A stretch of 64,000 bases of DNA from Acinetobacter calcoaceticus (GTDB taxonomy: Bacteria; Pseudomonadota; Gammaproteobacteria; Pseudomonadales; Moraxellaceae). The stretch lies in contig NZ_JADVKT010000006.1 in NCBI RefSeq assembly GCF_016508255.1, forward strand, positions 1-64,000, read 5' to 3'. Positions 16,155 through 25,659 of the stretch are shown here, one piece after another. Every line of letters starts with the position of its first letter. Position 1 is the stretch's first letter. Both the position numbers and the translations under genes were made by a program. A model generated the notes under the pieces. It was not told the origin of the DNA. It was given only the letters and a program-made list of their open reading frames with translations, and did not search any database.

Positions 16155-18056
16155 TTAAATGCTCAACTTTTTCAAATTACGGCGTTTACCATAAATGATT
16201 TGTACAATTGCGCGAGTCACTGTAATTGCAGTAAACATCGAACACACGATACCAATCATTAATGTTACGGCGAAACCTTTGATCGGGCCTGTACCAATTG
16301 CAAACAAAATGAAAGCAACGAGGAACGTCGTTAAGTTCGAGTCAAAAATCGTGTTATAGGCTCGATCATAACCGGCCACAATGGCCTGTTTGGGCGATGC
16401 TCCCCAGAGCATTTCTTCTCGAATACGTTCACATATCAATACGTTCGCATCGACAGCCATACCAATGGTAATAACGATACCCGCAATACCCGGTAAGGTG
16501 AGGGAAGCCCCAATCCATGACATGACAGTTAAAATCATTGCTAAGTTAACAACGAGTGCAAAGTTAGCAATTAAACCGAATAGACGGAAGAAAACGACCA
16601 TCCATATTGCAACAAGCAAGAAGCCGATTTGAGTTGATAATACGCCTTTATCAATGTTTTCTTGACCAAGACTTGGACCAACCACACGTTCTTCAACAAA
16701 GTACATTGGTGCAGCCAAAGCACCTGCACGTAGCATTAATGCAAGCTCTGATGCTTCTTGAGGAGAACTTAAACCAGTAATACGGAAAGTTGAACCTAAA
16801 ACGGCTTGAACTGTTGCAGCATTAATGACTACAGATTCAGTATAAGGTGTACGAACTTCTGTTTGTGCACCAGTTTTCGGGTCTGTGATATAAGTGATTT
16901 TTTGCTTATTTTCGATGAACAATACCGCCATGCGTTTACCAACAGCATTACGAGTTGCATCGGACATCAGCTTGCCACCAGCACTGTCAAGGGTAATATT
17001 TACTTCGGCACCACCAGAGTCTTGGCTGAAGCCAGAACTTGCATTTTGAACACGCTCACCAGTCAAGATACGGTTACGTTGCAACAAAAGTTGACGACCG
17101 CTATCTAAAGATTGATATGCGAAAACCTCTGTACCCGGAGGTAAAGGTTGACCATTATATTTACCTGTATATGGGTCAATATATTGATCATTTAAGTCAG
17201 ATACTAAACGGAATTCGAGGTTAGCAGTACGACCTAAAACACGTTTAGCTTCTGCTGTATCTTGAACACCCGGTAATTCAACGACAATACGGTTGCTACC
17301 CTGACTTTGTACTAATGCTTCTGCAACACCAAGTTCGTTAATACGGTTACGTAGTGTTGTTAAGTTCTGATTTACTGCATATGCCTGAATTTCTTGACGA
17401 CGTACATCGGTATAAGTGAGCTTTAAGGTAGAACCTGTCGTGCTCGCTAACGCCTGTTGGGTATATTCATTACCATTACGACGTAAAAAATTCATTGCTG
17501 CATCACGATCAGCATTGTCAGCAAATTGAACAGTGATCACATTATTATTTAACGCAAGGTTGTTAAAATTAATCTTGTTTTCACGGAACTGACGACGCAA
17601 ATCGGTGGCAGAGGTTTCCATACGTTGGGCAACGGCTTTATCCATATCTACTTCAAGCAAGAAGTGGACACCACCACGTAAGTCCAAACCAAGTTTCATT
17701 GGTTTTGCCCCAATCTTTTGCAACCATTCCGGTGTGGTTGGTGCAAGGTTTAGGGCGACAACATATTGATCACCTAAGTCACGGCGTAATACTTCTTTTG
17801 CTTTTAACTGTGCTTCAGACGAACTGACACGCAATAGGGCAGCATTATTTGTAAAAGTATTATCGTGACTTGCAATATTTGCTGTTTTTAAAATTTGCTC
17901 TGCTTTTTGCACCACACTTTGATCAATTTGGGTGCCAGCTTTGGCACCGGAAATTTGAACGGCGGGCTCATCCGGATATAGACTAGGCAGTGCGTATAAT
18001 GTACTGATTACCAGAACAACCAGAATCAGTAAATATTTCCATGCAGGGTAACGCAT
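16155..18056 (-). CDS. secD: Protein translocase subunit SecD
   Basis: This 633-residue subunit has an N-terminal anchor (WKYLLILVVLVISTLYALPSLYPDEPAV) and MKLGLDLRGGVHFLLEVD opening the large periplasmic P1 domain. The C-terminal membrane domain contains GMAVDANVLICERIREE, with the Asp required for proton coupling. It partners SecF and YajC as the accessory complex of the Sec translocon. It lies in a conserved block with tgt, yajC and secF, with a hairpin in the yajC-secD gap. Confidence 0.97.
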   Translation of the reverse strand: MRYPAWKYLLILVVLVISTLYALPSLYPDEPAVQISGAKAGTQIDQSVVQKAEQILKTANIASHDNTFTNNAALLRVSSSEAQLKAKEVLRRDLGDQYVVALNLAPTTPEWLQKIGAKPMKLGLDLRGGVHFLLEVDMDKAVAQRMETSATDLRRQFRENKINFNNLALNNNVITVQFADNADRDAAMNFLRRNGNEYTQQALASTTGSTLKLTYTDVRRQEIQAYAVNQNLTTLRNRINELGVAEALVQSQGSNRIVVELPGVQDTAEAKRVLGRTANLEFRLVSDLNDQYIDPYTGKYNGQPLPPGTEVFAYQSLDSGRQLLLQRNRILTGERVQNASSGFSQDSGGAEVNITLDSAGGKLMSDATRNAVGKRMAVLFIENKQKITYITDPKTGAQTEVRTPYTESVVINAATVQAVLGSTFRITGLSSPQEASELALMLRAGALAAPMYFVEERVVGPSLGQENIDKGVLSTQIGFLLVAIWMVVFFRLFGLIANFALVVNLAMILTVMSWIGASLTLPGIAGIVITIGMAVDANVLICERIREEMLWGASPKQAIVAGYDRAYNTIFDSNLTTFLVAFILFAIGTGPIKGFAVTLMIGIVCSMFTAITVTRAIVQIIYGKRRNLKKLSI

Positions 18057-18074
18057 TCGCTTTCTTCTTAAATG

Positions 18075-18098
18075 AAAAAGCCGTGCTAAAGCACGACT
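18075..18098 (-). terminator. Hairpin with U-run between yajC and secD
   Basis: On the minus strand a 9-bp stem (one G-U pair) with a two-base loop is followed by GCTTTTTC. It lies inside the yajC-secD gap, so it could be a partial terminator or an RNA-processing/stabilising element lowering secDF relative to tgt-yajC. It is not a full stop for the operon, since secD has no obvious promoter of its own. Confidence 0.55.
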
Positions 18099-18107
18099 GT
18101 TTTATGA

Positions 18108-18437
18108 TTAAAGGTTATTTAGAGTGCCTTCAGGTAATACTGAAATTACGCTGGCACGCTGAATTTTTACTTCTACACCACGGCTAAGCTCAACAACTGC
18201 ATAGTCACCTTCAATTTTGGTCACTTTGCCCATTAAACCACCAGCGAACACAACCTCACTACCTACACCTAAGCTCTCGATTAAAGAACGGTGCTCTTTC
18301 GCACGTTTTGCTTGAGGGCGCCAAATTAAGAAATAAAAGATTGCAACGAATACGACAATCATCAAGATGTTTGGCAAAATACCTGTAGTTGGGCCAGCTG
18401 CCGGTGCTGCATGTGCAGCAGAAATTAAAAAGCTCAT
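18108..18437 (-). CDS. yajC: Sec translocon accessory complex subunit YajC
   Basis: This 109-residue single-pass inner-membrane protein has a hydrophobic helix at about 22-42 (ILPNILMIVVFVAIFYFLIWRPQAKRAKEH). The cytoplasmic domain with GLMGKVTKIEGDYAVVELSRGVEVKIQRASV is typical of YajC. It associates with SecDF. The alanine-rich N-terminus MSFLISAAHAAPAAGP is common in this family. Confidence 0.96.
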   Translation of the reverse strand: MSFLISAAHAAPAAGPTTGILPNILMIVVFVAIFYFLIWRPQAKRAKEHRSLIESLGVGSEVVFAGGLMGKVTKIEGDYAVVELSRGVEVKIQRASVISVLPEGTLNNL

Positions 18438-18534
18438 TTTGATTTCCTAAAGTTAAAAATATGAGTCAGATACCTGACATAATCCTAATTCGTTTTGCAA
18501 TTTACCTTGTCTTGAGGTTGAGCGCAAATCGGGC

Positions 18535-19668
<1,134 letters not shown>

Positions 19669-19821
19669 CTAAAAATCCTGAACACGAGCAGAGGCGAAGA
19701 AACAGTTCGCTGCTAAAAAGAGAGCTATTTTCCTTGATTCTGCGACGTAGTTCTACTACTAAATGTAGCTGGCTATAAAATAGATAAAATTTTAGGCAGG
19801 TTATAGACTCTTTTTTTCCTA

Positions 19822-20391
19822 TTAAAAATTAGGTTTATAGTCAAAATTTTCATTAACAAGATTATCCTTAAAAGGACGAATCGCTTTTTTAGACAATGTT
19901 AATGTATTGATGAGATTGTTAGGGAATACTTCAATTTGGTTATTAAATAATTCAACATTACGATTAAAAATGGTAATAGCTGCACCTACATTTTCGTTTT
20001 GTTCCTGAATGTCATCCATCATCTTGCTATAGAGTGAATCGGCTTTAAGTTCAGGGTAGTTTTCAACAACAACATTTAAGCTGCGAATCAGTTCTTTACT
20101 CATTTTCTCGATTTGTTGGAGCTGAGAAATATCAGTATTATTCACATTTAAATTAAGAATTTGCTGACGTAGTTCGGTAACTTTTTCTAATGTCGATTTT
20201 TCAAAGTGAGTATATTGATTAAGTGTTGTCTCAAGCGCTTCCAAAGTCTTTACTTTTTGACGCTCAAAATTGACAACCTCAGCCCAAGCACGTTTAGTCG
20301 CATTAAAATAACGTACGATGGTATTACGGATCTGAACGCCCCAGACGATCAGTACAACAAAAATCCCCAAGAAAATAAATAAACCAGTCAT
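19822..20391 (-). CDS. LemA family protein
   Basis: This 189-residue protein has one N-terminal membrane helix (LFIFLGIFVVLIVWGV) followed by the long helical bundle typical of LemA. It includes NATKRAWAEVVNFERQKVKTLEALE, ENYPELKADSLYSKMMDDIQEQNENVGAAITIFNRNVELFN, and the C-terminal KKAIRPFKDNLVNENFDYKPNF. It lies 84 bp downstream of a larger membrane protein. The pairing of LemA with a second membrane protein is common, but the biochemical role of either is unknown. Confidence 0.9.
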   Translation of the reverse strand: MTGLFIFLGIFVVLIVWGVQIRNTIVRYFNATKRAWAEVVNFERQKVKTLEALETTLNQYTHFEKSTLEKVTELRQQILNLNVNNTDISQLQQIEKMSKELIRSLNVVVENYPELKADSLYSKMMDDIQEQNENVGAAITIFNRNVELFNNQIEVFPNNLINTLTLSKKAIRPFKDNLVNENFDYKPNF

Positions 20392-20475
20392 GGTCAGTTC
20401 CTTATTGTTATTCCCTCAGTGTACTTTTTGGCTTCTCATTTTTTAATGAGTCGACAATGAAGTAATACCGGAGAT

Positions 20476-21504
20476 TTATTTAATTAAGTTCAACATTAAT
20501 TGCTGAAATTTTTCATATTGCGGCATGGTCATGGTACGTAAGTGTCCACGTAATGCTGAAACATCATGAATTTCACTTTGCTTACTTGTGGTGTGAAAAA
20601 GATTTTGCTCACCCAGATAACACAAAATTTGTTCTTCGTGATGATAAATTAAATCACCTTTAAAGTGCTGAAAAAAATCATTTAATTTTAAAGTTAAGCT
20701 CGGACTGACTTCTTTGGCCAACTGGTGTTGATTAACCCCCCAAATATTAAGTTCTTGGTTAATTAAAATATCACTACTTTGCCATTTACTGCTGTAGGGA
20801 GTAAAAAACCGAGAACGTTGATTGCTAACAGCAATACCCAAAGCAGGCATTTGAAATATAAAAGCACCCCATAAATCTTTATGAATTTCTTTTATAATTT
20901 TTTTATCGCTATTTGGGTCTTGGATAATAGGGATTTCATTAACGTAATGATATTGAAACAGCAAGACTTGATGATCGGTTACTCCATCGTTCCATGTAGC
21001 CGAAGCAAAATGAGTAATTTCGTTAGATTCACTCCCTCGGTTAAACAGCGGAAAATGTTGTTTTAATTTACTCAGAACTAAAACAGGCTGAGCATGAATG
21101 GGAAGATAGGCTGGTAGCTGCTGAAACTGTAAGCCATAACGTAAAATGACCATACGCTGTTCTAGATAAAGAATGACTTGCGTTAAAGGTTCTTGAGATT
21201 GATATAGTAAATACGCCAGAAACCCTGTTAAAAAGGCACCTAAAAAGCTCCAAATATATTGAATATGTGGATGAAGAAAATAACCAAAACCTAATATTAT
21301 GATGCTGCAAATGGCGAGTAAATAGGGGAGCACATTAAAAAAGCGAAGGTTGTGATCTTCACGCCATGGATGTAAAGCATCTAAAAGATCTTGGGCTGAA
21401 TGAGATTTTTGTCCAGCATCCCAAAGTCGAGCAATATTGCGAAAAACCTGTGTATTTTTTTTACGCCTTATATGAAGAGCTTCTTGTACTGTATCGATTG
21501 GCAT
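20476..21504 (-). CDS. Two-helix membrane protein paired with LemA, DUF3137-like
   Basis: This 342-residue protein has no motif I can name with certainty. A soluble N-terminal part precedes two adjacent membrane helices (about 62-77 and 84-103: VLPYLLAICSIIILGFGYF, then IWSFLGAFLTGFLAYLLY). A large C-terminal domain (about 130-342) rich in beta strands and His/Gln follows. Gene order next to lemA and the two-helix topology fit the DUF3137 group often found beside LemA; that assignment is inference. A cytoplasmic location for the C-terminal domain is also inferred. Confidence 0.6.
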   Translation of the reverse strand: MPIDTVQEALHIRRKKNTQVFRNIARLWDAGQKSHSAQDLLDALHPWREDHNLRFFNVLPYLLAICSIIILGFGYFLHPHIQYIWSFLGAFLTGFLAYLLYQSQEPLTQVILYLEQRMVILRYGLQFQQLPAYLPIHAQPVLVLSKLKQHFPLFNRGSESNEITHFASATWNDGVTDHQVLLFQYHYVNEIPIIQDPNSDKKIIKEIHKDLWGAFIFQMPALGIAVSNQRSRFFTPYSSKWQSSDILINQELNIWGVNQHQLAKEVSPSLTLKLNDFFQHFKGDLIYHHEEQILCYLGEQNLFHTTSKQSEIHDVSALRGHLRTMTMPQYEKFQQLMLNLIK

Positions 21505-21684
21505 GGAATTAATAAGTTCATTATCATAAAGAGCTATTTCTAGATTATCTTTTAAATTGAAAGAGATAAATACTAAATGCTTTTAAATTAAGAAATTGTC
21601 TTCAAAAATTTGATGCTTGAGTTTTTTCGATAAATTTCTGCAACTCATAGAGCTAAATTCATTATTTTTTATTGTAAGTATTTG

Positions 21685-21729
21685 GGCTGAGTTAAACCTT
21701 TTAATTAGCCAATATGGTTTAACCCAGCC
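21685..21729. terminator. Long imperfect hairpin after queA
   Basis: GGCTGAGTTAAACC (21685-21698) pairs with GGTTTAACCCAGCC (21716-21729) with one mismatch and a 17-base loop, ending just before the queA stop. The minus-strand flank lacks a long T-run, so termination may be weak. The rest of the 230-bp gap to 21504 is AT-rich with no gene that I can see. Confidence 0.55.
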
Positions 21730-21736
21730 TTAGTTT

Positions 21737-22774
21737 TTAAACTTCTAATTTATCAACCAGCATTGCATCGCCATAACTAAAGAAACGATAGCGACTTTTA
21801 ACTGCATGCTCATAGGCTGCCAAAATGTTGTCTCGATTTGAAAGTGCTGACACCAACATGAGCAGAGTAGATTCTGGCAAATGGAAGTTAGTAATTAAAC
21901 GGTCTACGATGCAGAACTCATAGCCCGGATAGATAAAGATTTGCGTGTCGCCAGTCCAAGCTGCAATTTTACCACCATGAGCTTGAGCTGCACTTTCTAA
22001 AGCACGTGTTGCGGTTGTACCAACGGCAATCACTTTATTGCCGCGTGCCTTAGTCTCCAAAATTAAATCAATGGTTTCTTGAGGTACATCACACCATTCA
22101 CTGTGCATGACATGGTTAGTAATGTCATCGGTACGAACTGGCATAAATGTGCCGGCACCCACGTGTAAAGTTACAAAAGTTTTTTGAACGTATTTTTGTT
22201 CTAATTTTTCTAAAAGTGTTTGATCAAAATGTAAGCTTGCAGTTGGAGCTGCAACACTGGCAATTTTTTCTGGATTATGGAAAACCGTTTGATAGCGTTC
22301 AGTGTCAATTTCTTCTGCTTCACGGTTAAAGTAAGGCGGAATAGGTAACTGACCATATTGCTCAAGTACCGGCAAAATTGGCTGTGAAAACTCAACCACA
22401 AATAAATTTTCGTGGCGGCCACGTACAATCACTGGAATGTTATCTGGACCCACATAAAGCTCCGCACCTGCTTTAGGTGAGTTGCTTGATTTAATATGAC
22501 AATATGCTGTGGTGTGGTTCAGCATGCGCTCAACTAAAATCTCGATAGCACCGCCTGTAGAACGTTTTCCTTTAAGTCGTGCTTTCATGACTTTTGTGTC
22601 ATTGAGCACTAACAGATCACCTTCTTCGAACAGATCGATAATGTCTGTGAACATGTGATCGTGATATTGACCCTTTGAGTCTAAGTGTAACAACCGTGAA
22701 GCACTACGTGATTCAAGAGGGTAACGGGCAATAAGTTCATCGGGTAATTCAAAGGAAAAGTCAGACAGTTGCAT
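21737..22774 (-). CDS. queA: S-adenosylmethionine:tRNA ribosyltransferase-isomerase
   Basis: This 345-residue enzyme converts preQ1-tRNA to epoxyqueuosine-tRNA using the ribosyl part of SAM. Family landmarks are [21 protein letters not shown] at the start, [39 protein letters not shown] sequence and the C-terminal [17 protein letters not shown] place the start at ATG 22774; the frame extends seven codons further without support. tgt, acting one step earlier, is 2 kb downstream. Confidence 0.96.
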   Translation of the reverse strand: MQLSDFSFELPDELIARYPLESRSASRLLHLDSKGQYHDHMFTDIIDLFEEGDLLVLNDTKVMKARLKGKRSTGGAIEILVERMLNHTTAYCHIKSSNSPKAGAELYVGPDNIPVIVRGRHENLFVVEFSQPILPVLEQYGQLPIPPYFNREAEEIDTERYQTVFHNPEKIASVAAPTASLHFDQTLLEKLEQKYVQKTFVTLHVGAGTFMPVRTDDITNHVMHSEWCDVPQETIDLILETKARGNKVIAVGTTATRALESAAQAHGGKIAAWTGDTQIFIYPGYEFCIVDRLITNFHLPESTLLMLVSALSNRDNILAAYEHAVKSRYRFFSYGDAMLVDKLEV

Positions 22775-22904
22775 ATTTGAGAAAAAACACCGCAAAAATT
22801 GGGCCTAGTATAAACTTTTTCGCTTTTTTATGGCTGTGCTTCTGGCTTAAATCATGAAAAATGTTTAAATGATCTAAAAGTGAACGATAATATTCACTTA
22901 GGGT

Positions 22905-22932
22905 TTGACAAGTTTTACAAACGCGCTAATAT
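22905..22932 (+). promoter_or_regulatory. Sigma-70 type promoter of tRNA-Leu
   Basis: A perfect TTGACA (22905-22910) is followed after 16 bases by TAATAT (22927-22932). The tRNA starts 24 bases past the -10 box, leaving a short 5' leader. Confidence 0.7.
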
Positions 22933-22955
22933 ACGCAACACAAACATACTTCCTC

Positions 22956-23043
22956 TCCCGAGGTGGTGAAATTGGTAGACGCGGCGGACTCAAAATCCGC
23001 TGTCAGAGATGACGTGTCGGTTCGAGTCCGACCCTCGGGACCA
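22956..23043 (+). tRNA. tRNA-Leu (anticodon CAA)
   Basis: The sequence folds as a class II tRNA. The acceptor TCCCGAG pairs with CTCGGGA, followed by genomic CCA. The anticodon stem GCGGA/TCCGC holds loop CTCAAAA with anticodon CAA. A long variable arm (TGTCAGAGATGACG region) and T-arm GGTTCGAGTCC follow. It reads leucine UUG codons. The CCA tail is encoded at 23041-23043. Confidence 0.96.
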
Positions 23044-23066
23044 TATTCAGAATCGTAAGATTCTAC

Positions 23067-23100
23067 AAAAACCCCTAAGCTAACGGCTTAGGGGTTTTTT
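23067..23100 (+). terminator. Intrinsic terminator of tRNA-Leu
   Basis: ACCCCTAAGC pairs with GCTTAGGGGT around TAACG, followed by TTTTTTG. The remaining 260 bp to 23367 hold no feature I can support. Confidence 0.9.
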
Positions 23101-23367
23101 GTTTAATTAAAAATGATTACCTATTAATTTTATCTTTTATTGTTAATGCTTAATTTATAGCAAAGCTTAGATCTCTTATGAAATTTCCTTTGGGACATGA
23201 TTCATGAGAATAGGTGATGATCTATAATTTTAGTGGAATTGACAGATCTATTCTTCATTCAACGTCTTGAGCTGTGACTTTTCAGTAGAATATAAAAGAG
23301 AAGATGCGGTATATCACTTAGGTAGGATTATTTTTCTACCTACTATTTTACAATTAGAGAGTAAATT

Positions 23368-23931
23368 ATGAATAAAAAAATTATAGGGGTTATCTTCGGG
23401 TTAATCATTTTAATTTTGGGGTATTTATACGCTTCGCCTTATATCATCTTAAATAGTATTAAGAATGCATTGAAAGAGAATGATAGTGAAAAGGTTTCTG
23501 CTTATATTGACTATACAAGCGTACGCCAAAGTCTTAAAGATCAGATGAATGCTTATATGCTAAAAGAGCTCAAGACTAAAGAAGCCGATGGTTGGGAAGC
23601 TTTAGGTGCGATGATGGCTTCAACTTTGGCCGAAAAGATGGTCGATGCGGTAGTAACACCTGAAGGTATGACCTTGATGCTGCAAGGGAAAGATCTTAGA
23701 AAAAGTTTAACTGATAATATAGAAGATACGCCTAAAGAAAAAACAGATAACCCAAAGATAGAATACAGAACTCGGTATTTATCAATGAATATGTTTGAAG
23801 TAACTCTTAGAAATAAACAGAATGACAAGGATGTGAAAATCATTATGGAGCGTGATGGTTTGAGCTGGAAAGTAAAAAAGATTGTTCTACCAATGGATCA
23901 GATAAAGGCTAAACAAAAATTAGAGCCATAA
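23368..23931 (+). CDS. DUF2939 domain protein
   Basis: This 187-residue protein has an N-terminal hydrophobic anchor (IIGVIFGLIILILGYLYASPYIILNSIKNAL). The segment NDSEKVSAYIDYTSVRQSLKDQMNAYM matches the start of DUF2939. The C-terminal half, ending SWKVKKIVLPMDQIKAKQ, is likely periplasmic. There is no known activity; related proteins are annotated only by domain number. TTAGAGAG precedes the ATG. Confidence 0.75.
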   Translation: MNKKIIGVIFGLIILILGYLYASPYIILNSIKNALKENDSEKVSAYIDYTSVRQSLKDQMNAYMLKELKTKEADGWEALGAMMASTLAEKMVDAVVTPEGMTLMLQGKDLRKSLTDNIEDTPKEKTDNPKIEYRTRYLSMNMFEVTLRNKQNDKDVKIIMERDGLSWKVKKIVLPMDQIKAKQKLEP

Positions 23932-24016
23932 CTACACGGGGGTTATGGGAGCTGGTATTCAGCTGTATGGTTATAATGTACAAGATAGTTAAAATCATTA
24001 ATGTAAATAATAATTT

Positions 24017-24048
24017 GAAAAGAGGCCAAGTTATTGGTCTTTTTTTTT
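24017..24048 (+). terminator. Intrinsic terminator after the DUF2939 gene
   Basis: AAGAGGCCAA pairs with TTGGTCTTT around GTTA, followed by a run of T. The 270 bp between here and the kinase are AT-rich, with no gene visible. Confidence 0.75.
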
Positions 24049-24320
24049 GAAGGAATACTTACTATTTATTTTTTGCTATTTATAAACTCGCATTTCTAAC
24101 ATGCTACAACTCTTTACCTTCAAACATTTGTTGTATTTTTCTTAAGCATACCCACTTTATGTATCTGAAAACCTTTAATTGAAACTTCACATTTCTATTT
24201 CGAAAAGAACGTTGCTCTTTTTATGTACTGTGTTAAAGTTTGTAGTAGATCATAATGATTATAAGTACATTTTTTTAAGAGCGTTTCCGACCAAAAACGA
24301 CAAAATCTGTGAGGCGGGCA

Positions 24321-25592
24321 ATGACATTCCAGCGTTTAGAACTAAATCAGGTTGAGCAGTTAAGTGCTTGTAGAATCTCTCTGTTGCTTGGATTAAATGC
24401 CGAGCAGAACTACATTGAGCAATTTTTCCGATTTAGTCTTCGACTTTTGAAGTGTAAAAAAGCCTTATTAACTTTTAATCAAGAACCTTACTTTTGGCAT
24501 CGTTGTCCAGAAGGCATGACGGCAATCTCGTTTAAGCCTTCGAAACATTTAAAGCAGTGCTTTGCCAAACAACAGGTGATTAATCACGCACATCCTTCCT
24601 ATCAAAATTTGACCAACTATTTAAAAGAACTAAACATCGAGTGCAGCAGGGCGTTGGCTGTGCATCTTTTGCATCCTGATGAAACCTCTATGGGCTTTGC
24701 TGTCTTTTTCGATGATGATGCAGCAACATTTGAAGATGATGATATTCAATTATTACTCGATTACTGTTCTACTTTTATGCAGCAAGTCGAGTTGAAATTT
24801 AATTATGAAGAATTAAATGAACTCTACGAGCAACAGGTTGCGATCAACTCAAGTAAAACTAAATTTTTCTCGATTATTTCGCATGACTTACGAGCGCCAT
24901 TTCATGGACTGCTCGGGTTTTCAGAAGTACTCGCCAAAGAACGTGAAACCTTAGATGAGTCTAGCATTCAAAATATTGCAGATTATTTATACGACACTTC
25001 GCAATCGACCTATAACTTACTCGAAAGCTTACTGACCTGGGCGATGGCTGAGGGTGGGCGTTTTGTTTATCACCCGATTAACTTTAACCTTAGACAAGTC
25101 AGTAATATCGTTTTTGATGTTTTATATACCTTAGCTTTAAAGAAAAATATTGAATTGGTGAATGCTGTACCAGAAGATTTAAAAATCTATGCTGATATCA
25201 ATATGATGACGTCGGTAATTCAAAACTTGGTGTCAAATGCGCTGAAATTTACAGATGTTGATGGTTCGGGCAAAGTCTTTATTGAAGCCAAACAAACTGG
25301 CGAAAATATTGAAATAACAGTGCGAGACACAGGTCTCGGTATGACCAAGCAACAAATGGCGAATTTGTTCCATCCACGTATTACGGCCAGCTTCAAAGGT
25401 ACCGCAGGTGAAAAAGGTGCGGGTTTAGGTTTGAGCCTTTGTAAGCGTTTTGTCGAGATTAATCAGGGGAAAATTAATGTCAGTTCCAAAGAGGGTGTTG
25501 GAACCACATTTAAAGTTTTATTACCTTCGGCTCAAGACAGTCATGATCCTCATATCGAATATCAATCATCATCGGAAGCAAAATTAGTCTAA
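24321..25592 (+). CDS. Soluble GAF-like sensor histidine kinase without cognate regulator
   Basis: This 423-residue kinase has an N-terminal region (about 20-160) that reads as a GAF-like sensor with no membrane span. The HisKA dimerisation box FFSIISHDLRAPFHG with phospho-acceptor His188 follows, then an HATPase domain with N box NLVSNALKF, G1 DTGLGM and G2 GAGLGLSLCKRFVE. No receiver domain or response-regulator gene is adjacent; glnE follows after 67 bp. ATG 24321 is preferred to GTG 24309 because GAGG lies six bases upstream. A cytoplasmic signal is implied; I cannot tell the ligand. Confidence 0.85.
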   Translation: MTFQRLELNQVEQLSACRISLLLGLNAEQNYIEQFFRFSLRLLKCKKALLTFNQEPYFWHRCPEGMTAISFKPSKHLKQCFAKQQVINHAHPSYQNLTNYLKELNIECSRALAVHLLHPDETSMGFAVFFDDDAATFEDDDIQLLLDYCSTFMQQVELKFNYEELNELYEQQVAINSSKTKFFSIISHDLRAPFHGLLGFSEVLAKERETLDESSIQNIADYLYDTSQSTYNLLESLLTWAMAEGGRFVYHPINFNLRQVSNIVFDVLYTLALKKNIELVNAVPEDLKIYADINMMTSVIQNLVSNALKFTDVDGSGKVFIEAKQTGENIEITVRDTGLGMTKQQMANLFHPRITASFKGTAGEKGAGLGLSLCKRFVEINQGKINVSSKEGVGTTFKVLLPSAQDSHDPHIEYQSSSEAKLV

Positions 25593-25659
25593 TCCCTTTT
25601 CCTACCACTACTCGAACTGCTATAACTAAAAAGAGAGTACGAGGAAAAGAGCTTTTTAT

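Noticed and set aside
21505..21736. Hidden gene between queA and the membrane gene
   Set aside because: No frame with a start signal or protein-like composition is visible; only a hairpin is present.
23044..23367. Second tRNA or small RNA after tRNA-Leu
   Set aside because: Apart from the terminator, no cloverleaf arms, CCA end or promoter pair could be found.
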